Shown: in pieces, positions 1 to 5,014 of the stretch
How the letters are laid out: every line of letters starts with the position of its first letter
Numbering within the stretch: the stretch's first letter is position 1
Assembly (NCBI GenBank): GCA_947494865.1
Contig: CANMAT010000393.1
Span: 1 to 5,014, forward strand
DNA length: 5,014 nt
Source of the DNA: Deltaproteobacteria bacterium
GTDB taxonomy: Bacteria > Myxococcota_A > Polyangia > Polyangiales > Ga0077539
Direction of reading: 5' to 3'
Translations under genes and position numbers: made by a program
The notes under the pieces: model-generated
The model's input: the letters and a program-made list of their open reading frames with translations, nothing else
Database searches by the model: none
What the model was told of the DNA's origin: nothing

Positions 1-60
1 CGCCTCGACGCCGGCCGCCTCGACGCCGGCCGCCTCGACGCCGGCCGCCTCGACGCCGCG
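1..60 (+). repeat. 15-bp tandem repeat, four units, in frame with the downstream phosphoesterase
   Basis: The unit cgcctcgacgccggc occurs three times without change (1-15, 16-30, 31-45). A fourth unit (46-60) differs only in its last two bases. Because 15 is a multiple of three, the array reads as Arg-Leu-Asp-Ala-Gly pentapeptides in the frame of the metallophosphoesterase, with no stop before the ATG at 64. The array begins at base 1, so its full copy number is unknown. Short Asp-Ala-Gly-rich stretches are common as flexible linkers behind the signal peptide of myxobacterial secreted proteins, which is the preferred reading here. A non-coding repeat upstream of a start at 64 remains possible. 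Confidence 0.9.
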
Positions 61-1377
61 CCGATGGACCGGCCCCCCGTCGAGCGCCCCGCCGTGGAGC
101 CCGGGTCGCCGCGCGGAGGGCCGCCCGACTGGCAGCCCTCCATCGAGAGCGGCGCTGTGTGGTTTCCGTATCGCCCCTACCGCTGCCCCTATCAGGTGCG
201 CCGGGTGAGCCCCGCCGTCACCCGCGCGCAGTTTCACGACGACCGCGCCGGGGCCGCGCCGCGCCCTCGCAACCTGCACCTCACCTTCGCGGGCGACCCG
301 AGCACCTCGGTGGTCGTGCAGTGGAGCACCGACAGCGACACCCTCTCCACCGAGGTGCGCTTCGGCGAGCGCGAGAGCGCCCTCGACCACACCGCGAAGG
401 GCTTCTCGTTCTGGTATCCGGGCGCCCCGTGGCGACGCCAGCACGAGGTGCACATCTGCGGGCTCGAGCCCGGCCACACCTACCACTACGACGTGGGCGG
501 CCGCGGGCCCGGCGCGCGCTCGGCGCGCTACCATTTTGTCACGGCCCCGTCGGGGCCCTCCGAGGTGACGGCCATCGTGGCGGGCGACTCGCGCACCAAC
601 CTCACGGTGTGGTCGAACGTCGCGCGGCGCGCCATGACCGAGGGCGCCGACCTGCTCATCTTGTCGGGCGACGCCGTCGCGCGCGGCACCCACCAGTCGG
701 AGTGGGACGAGCTCTTCGAAGCGTCGCCCGAGCTCTGGGCCACGCTCCCCACCGTGTGGACGCACGGCAACCACGAGGGCCTCGCCGAGCCGTACTTCGC
801 CCAGCTCGCGCTGCCCGACCACGGCGGCCCGCGCGGCGTCGAGCAGTGGTACGCGCTCACGTACGGCCCGCTCCGCATCGTGGCCCTCAACGACACCGTG
901 GCCACCACGAGCGACATCACCGTGGCGCAGGCCGCCTTTCTGCGAGAGTCGCTCGGGCGCATCGACCGCGCGCGCACCCCCTACGTGGTCACCGTGCACC
1001 ACCAGCCGATGTACACCACCTCGTCGGCGCACAGTTCGAACGTCGAGATCCGCGGCGCGTGGGCGCCCCTCTTCGACCTCTTGCACGTCAACCTCGACAT
1101 CGCGGGGCACGTGCACAGCTACGAGTCGACGCGCCCCCTCCGCGGCGGCGACGGCGACTCGGTGGGCCAGGTGGTGGGCCCCGAGGCGGGCACCCGCTAC
1201 CTCACGTACGGCGGCGGCGGAGCGCCCCTCTACGAGTTCGGACGCCGCGCGCCGTGGATCATCACGCGCAGCTCCACGCACGGCTACGGGGTGCTCACGG
1301 CCTCGCCCACGCGCCTCACGTGGACGGCCCGCCGCACCGACGGCAGCGTGCTCGAGACGCTCGACCTGCTCCATTGA
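1..1377 (+). CDS. Purple-acid-phosphatase-like metallophosphoesterase, 5' end outside the window
   Basis: A calcineurin-type phosphoesterase, expected to hydrolyse phosphate esters with a two-metal centre; the substrate cannot be read from sequence. Numbering from the ATG at 64 (437 residues), about 68-160 look like the fibronectin-III-like domain in front of purple acid phosphatases (PRNLHLTF...VVVQWSTDS, then GLEPGHTYHYDV). The catalytic domain follows with metal-ligand motifs in order: GDSR (Asp175), SGDA (Asp203), GNHE (Asn236-His237), VHHQP (His312/313) and GHVH (His349, His351). A Gly-rich YGGGGAPLY segment near 382 and a closing strand region match the family C-terminus. The Tyr that normally follows the second Asp is Ala206. 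The ATG at 64 has no clear Shine-Dalgarno sequence and the frame is open to base 1 through Arg-Leu-Asp-Ala-Gly repeats, so a start beyond the edge, probably with an export signal, is preferred. The ATG at 64 is the alternative. The family call is secure; the start and location are not. Confidence 0.9.
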   Translation, partial: RLDAGRLDAGRLDAGRLDAAPMDRPPVERPAVEPGSPRGGPPDWQPSIESGAVWFPYRPYRCPYQVRRVSPAVTRAQFHDDRAGAAPRPRNLHLTFAGDPSTSVVVQWSTDSDTLSTEVRFGERESALDHTAKGFSFWYPGAPWRRQHEVHICGLEPGHTYHYDVGGRGPGARSARYHFVTAPSGPSEVTAIVAGDSRTNLTVWSNVARRAMTEGADLLILSGDAVARGTHQSEWDELFEASPELWATLPTVWTHGNHEGLAEPYFAQLALPDHGGPRGVEQWYALTYGPLRIVALNDTVATTSDITVAQAAFLRESLGRIDRARTPYVVTVHHQPMYTTSSAHSSNVEIRGAWAPLFDLLHVNLDIAGHVHSYESTRPLRGGDGDSVGQVVGPEAGTRYLTYGGGGAPLYEFGRRAPWIITRSSTHGYGVLTASPTRLTWTARRTDGSVLETLDLLH

Positions 1378-1414
1378 GGCAACCCCGCGGGTAACTTGCC
1401 CGCAGCGCCCGCGC

Positions 1415-1419
1415 GGAGG
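1415..1419 (+). promoter_or_regulatory. Possible Shine-Dalgarno GGAGG, unusually far from the start at 1437
   Basis: GGAGG is the only purine-rich ribosome-binding candidate in the 59-bp gap between the first two genes. It ends 17 bases before the ATG at 1437, longer than the usual 5-9. No in-frame ATG, GTG or TTG lies between them. The signal peptide and lipobox begin correctly at 1437, so that start is kept despite the spacing. Confidence 0.4.
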
Positions 1420-1436
1420 CACAGACACGCACGCCG

Positions 1437-2483
1437 ATGCTCCGCCCCGCACGCCTCCCGTTGACCCTCGCCCTCGTCGCCGCATGCAGCGCGCAGCCCG
1501 CTCCCGCTCCGCAGGTGGCGCCCGCGCCGGTCGCGCAGCCCGCGCCCGATGTGCCCCCGACGCCGGCGGTGAGAGAGAGCCCCGACGCCGCCGCGCCCGT
1601 CGCCGCTGACGCGTCGGCGGTCGAGGCCCCCGTCGCGCCCGCAGCCCCCGCGGCGCACGTGCGCATGTACCGCGGCCGCTCCGAAGACGAGTGGCTCGAG
1701 CTCATGGCCACGCGGCCCGTGGTGCGCGTGATCTCGCGCCATCAGAGCACCGCGATCGTGTATCGCGTCGAGCTCGAAGGGGGCGTCGAGATCGGGTTCA
1801 AGCCCGCGCGCCCCGGGCAGGAGCAGTGGTGGCGCAGCGAGATCGCCTCGTACCGCCTCGCGCGGCTCCTGGGCATCGAGAACCGCGTTCCGCCCGTGGT
1901 GGGGCGGCGCATCGCGCTGCGCGACTTCGGCCGCCTCGCGCACCGCTCGTCGCTCATCGAAGGCCGCGACGGCATGGTGTCGGGCTCGGCGAGCGTGTGG
2001 CTCAACGACCTGCACGGCGAGGAGCTGCACATCAACCCCGCCCACCACGAGTGGGTCGGGTGGATGAACCCCGAGCGCACCATTCCCGACGAGAAGCGCG
2101 AGCGCGCGCGGCAGATCGCCGAGCTCCTCGTGTTCGATTTTCTCATGGGCAACTACGACCGCTGGAACTGCTGCAACATCCCCGTCGACGGTGGCGGTCA
2201 GCTCGTGTTTCGCGACAACGACGCCGGGTGGCAGGCGCGCGTGCTGCTCACCGTGGGAGGGCCGTCGTTCATTCGCCGGCTCCCGCGCTCGCTGTACGAG
2301 GGCATTCAGCGCACCACCGCCGACGCGCTGCGCGCCGAGGTCGAGCGCGACCCGAGCGCCCGCGACCGGCTGCTCCCCGACGCCACGTACCCGGCCTTCA
2401 CGCACCGCCGTCAGGTGCTGCTCGACCACCTGCAACGCATGATTCGCCGCTGGGGCGAGGCGCGCGTCTTCGTCTGGCCGTGA
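1437..2483 (+). CDS. Predicted lipoprotein with a FAM20/Four-jointed-like kinase domain
   Basis: 348 residues. Residues 1-17 form a lipoprotein signal peptide: two Arg, a Leu/Ala core and the lipobox LVAAC, with Cys17 as the lipidated residue. Ser18 follows rather than Asp, which by the usual rule fits outer-membrane sorting. Residues 18-73 are an Ala/Pro/Val-rich linker. The rest resembles the C-terminal domain of FAM20 secretory kinases from recalled family patterns: FKP with Lys122 (nucleotide-binding Lys), RSEIASYRLARLLG with Glu135 (helix-C-type Glu), RVPPVVGR at 150-157, GSASVWLNDL at 183-192, then VFDFLMGNYDR at 232-242 with catalytic-loop Asp241, and RDND at 259-262 with metal-binding Asp260-Asn261. 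The helical tail also fits. All key residues are present, so an active extracytoplasmic kinase is plausible; the substrate is unknown and could be protein or glycan. Vicinal Cys245-Cys246 follow the catalytic loop. It lies 59 bp behind the phosphoesterase on the same strand, suggesting one transcript. Alternatives are a pseudokinase or another HipA/PI-kinase-like fold member. Confidence 0.8.
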   Translation: MLRPARLPLTLALVAACSAQPAPAPQVAPAPVAQPAPDVPPTPAVRESPDAAAPVAADASAVEAPVAPAAPAAHVRMYRGRSEDEWLELMATRPVVRVISRHQSTAIVYRVELEGGVEIGFKPARPGQEQWWRSEIASYRLARLLGIENRVPPVVGRRIALRDFGRLAHRSSLIEGRDGMVSGSASVWLNDLHGEELHINPAHHEWVGWMNPERTIPDEKRERARQIAELLVFDFLMGNYDRWNCCNIPVDGGGQLVFRDNDAGWQARVLLTVGGPSFIRRLPRSLYEGIQRTTADALRAEVERDPSARDRLLPDATYPAFTHRRQVLLDHLQRMIRRWGEARVFVWP

Positions 2484-2488
2484 TCGGG

Positions 2489-2636
2489 TGGCCCTTGCGG
2501 GGGGCGCAAGCGGCACCCGAACGTGTTCCGATGGCCCTTGCGGGGGGCGCAAGCGGCACCCGAACGTGTTCCGATGGCCCTTGCGGGGGGCGCAAGCGGC
2601 ACCCGAACGTGTTCCGATAGCCCTTGCGGGGGGCGC
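2489..2636. repeat. 43-bp tandem repeat array: three identical units and one truncated unit
   Basis: Units lie at 2489-2531, 2532-2574 and 2575-2617 and are identical base for base. A fourth (2618-2636) matches for 19 bases except A for G at 2619, then diverges. Each full unit has two inverted elements. The first is CTTGCG, five G, CGCAAG (2494-2510 in unit 1, then every 43 bases), which GCC/GGC extends to nine pairs with one bulged C. The second is the short palindrome GAAC-GT-GTTC (2519-2528 in unit 1). The truncated unit loses the right hairpin arm. Just after it CGGGTGCC (2636-2643) is the exact reverse complement of GGCACCCG in unit 3 (2598-2605). A 43-base period is not a multiple of three, so reading frame is not conserved across units. 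The array fills most of the 182-bp gap between two converging genes, starting 5 bases after one stop codon and ending 29 before the other. Confidence 0.95.
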
Positions 2637-2643
2637 GGGTGCC
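2491..2643. terminator. Candidate bidirectional transcription stop zone formed by repeated hairpins
   Basis: Three copies of a GC-rich hairpin (stems 2494-2499/2505-2510, 2537-2542/2548-2553, 2580-2585/2591-2596) and an outer 8-bp inverted repeat (2598-2605 with 2636-2643) lie between the stop codons of converging genes. Hairpins are symmetric between strands and so could act on both transcripts. No T-run follows any of them on either strand, so they are not textbook Rho-independent terminators. Blocking RNA decay from the 3' end or assisting Rho are alternatives. The call rests on position and structure only. Confidence 0.3.
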
Positions 2644-2665
2644 ATCATGACGGGATGTGGGGGCG

Positions 2666-5014
<2,349 letters not shown>

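Noticed and set aside
159..1394. Second long plus-strand frame (411 codons) inside the phosphoesterase
   Set aside because: Arg/Pro/His-rich shadow in another frame; the phosphoesterase frame has all the catalytic motifs.
1387..1403. Terminator hairpin GCGGG/CCCGC after the phosphoesterase
   Set aside because: Only five base pairs and no T-run after it; a stem this short is common by chance in such GC-rich DNA.
2489..2636. CRISPR array
   Set aside because: Units follow each other directly with no unique spacers and no cas gene is present.

Overview
The window is very GC-rich, with G or C at almost every third codon position. It carries three exported-looking proteins and one compact tandem-repeat array. 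The base composition, an Asp-Ala-Gly-rich repeat linker and an Ala/Pro-rich lipoprotein linker suggest a myxobacterium or relative (Myxococcota, possibly the Polyangia side). That placement rests on style of sequence, not on a marker gene.

Layout. Positions 1-1377 (+) hold a purple-acid-phosphatase-like metallophosphoesterase. Its frame is open to the left edge and begins inside a 15-bp tandem repeat (1-60) that reads as repeated Arg-Leu-Asp-Ala-Gly, so the true start probably lies outside. After a 59-bp gap, positions 1437-2483 (+) hold a predicted lipoprotein whose folded part resembles the FAM20/Four-jointed family of secretory-pathway kinases, with the expected Lys, Glu, catalytic Asp and metal-binding Asp-Asn all visible. 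Positions 2484-2665 are non-coding and contain three identical 43-bp repeats plus a truncated fourth, each full unit able to form a strong hairpin. Positions 2666-5014 (-) hold an M1-family zinc aminopeptidase converging on the other two genes. Its N-terminus is cut by the right edge.

How they may work together. The phosphatase-like and kinase-like genes share a strand and lie close enough to be one transcript. The kinase is predicted to sit outside the cytoplasm and the phosphatase may too. This raises the possibility of an extracytoplasmic phosphorylation/dephosphorylation pair, which is inference. The aminopeptidase is transcribed toward them and is separated by the hairpin array, which occupies the place where converging transcripts need to stop.

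Most worth following up: the FAM20-like bacterial lipoprotein, its pairing with the phosphatase, and the 43-bp array. No RNA gene, mobile element or CRISPR array was seen.
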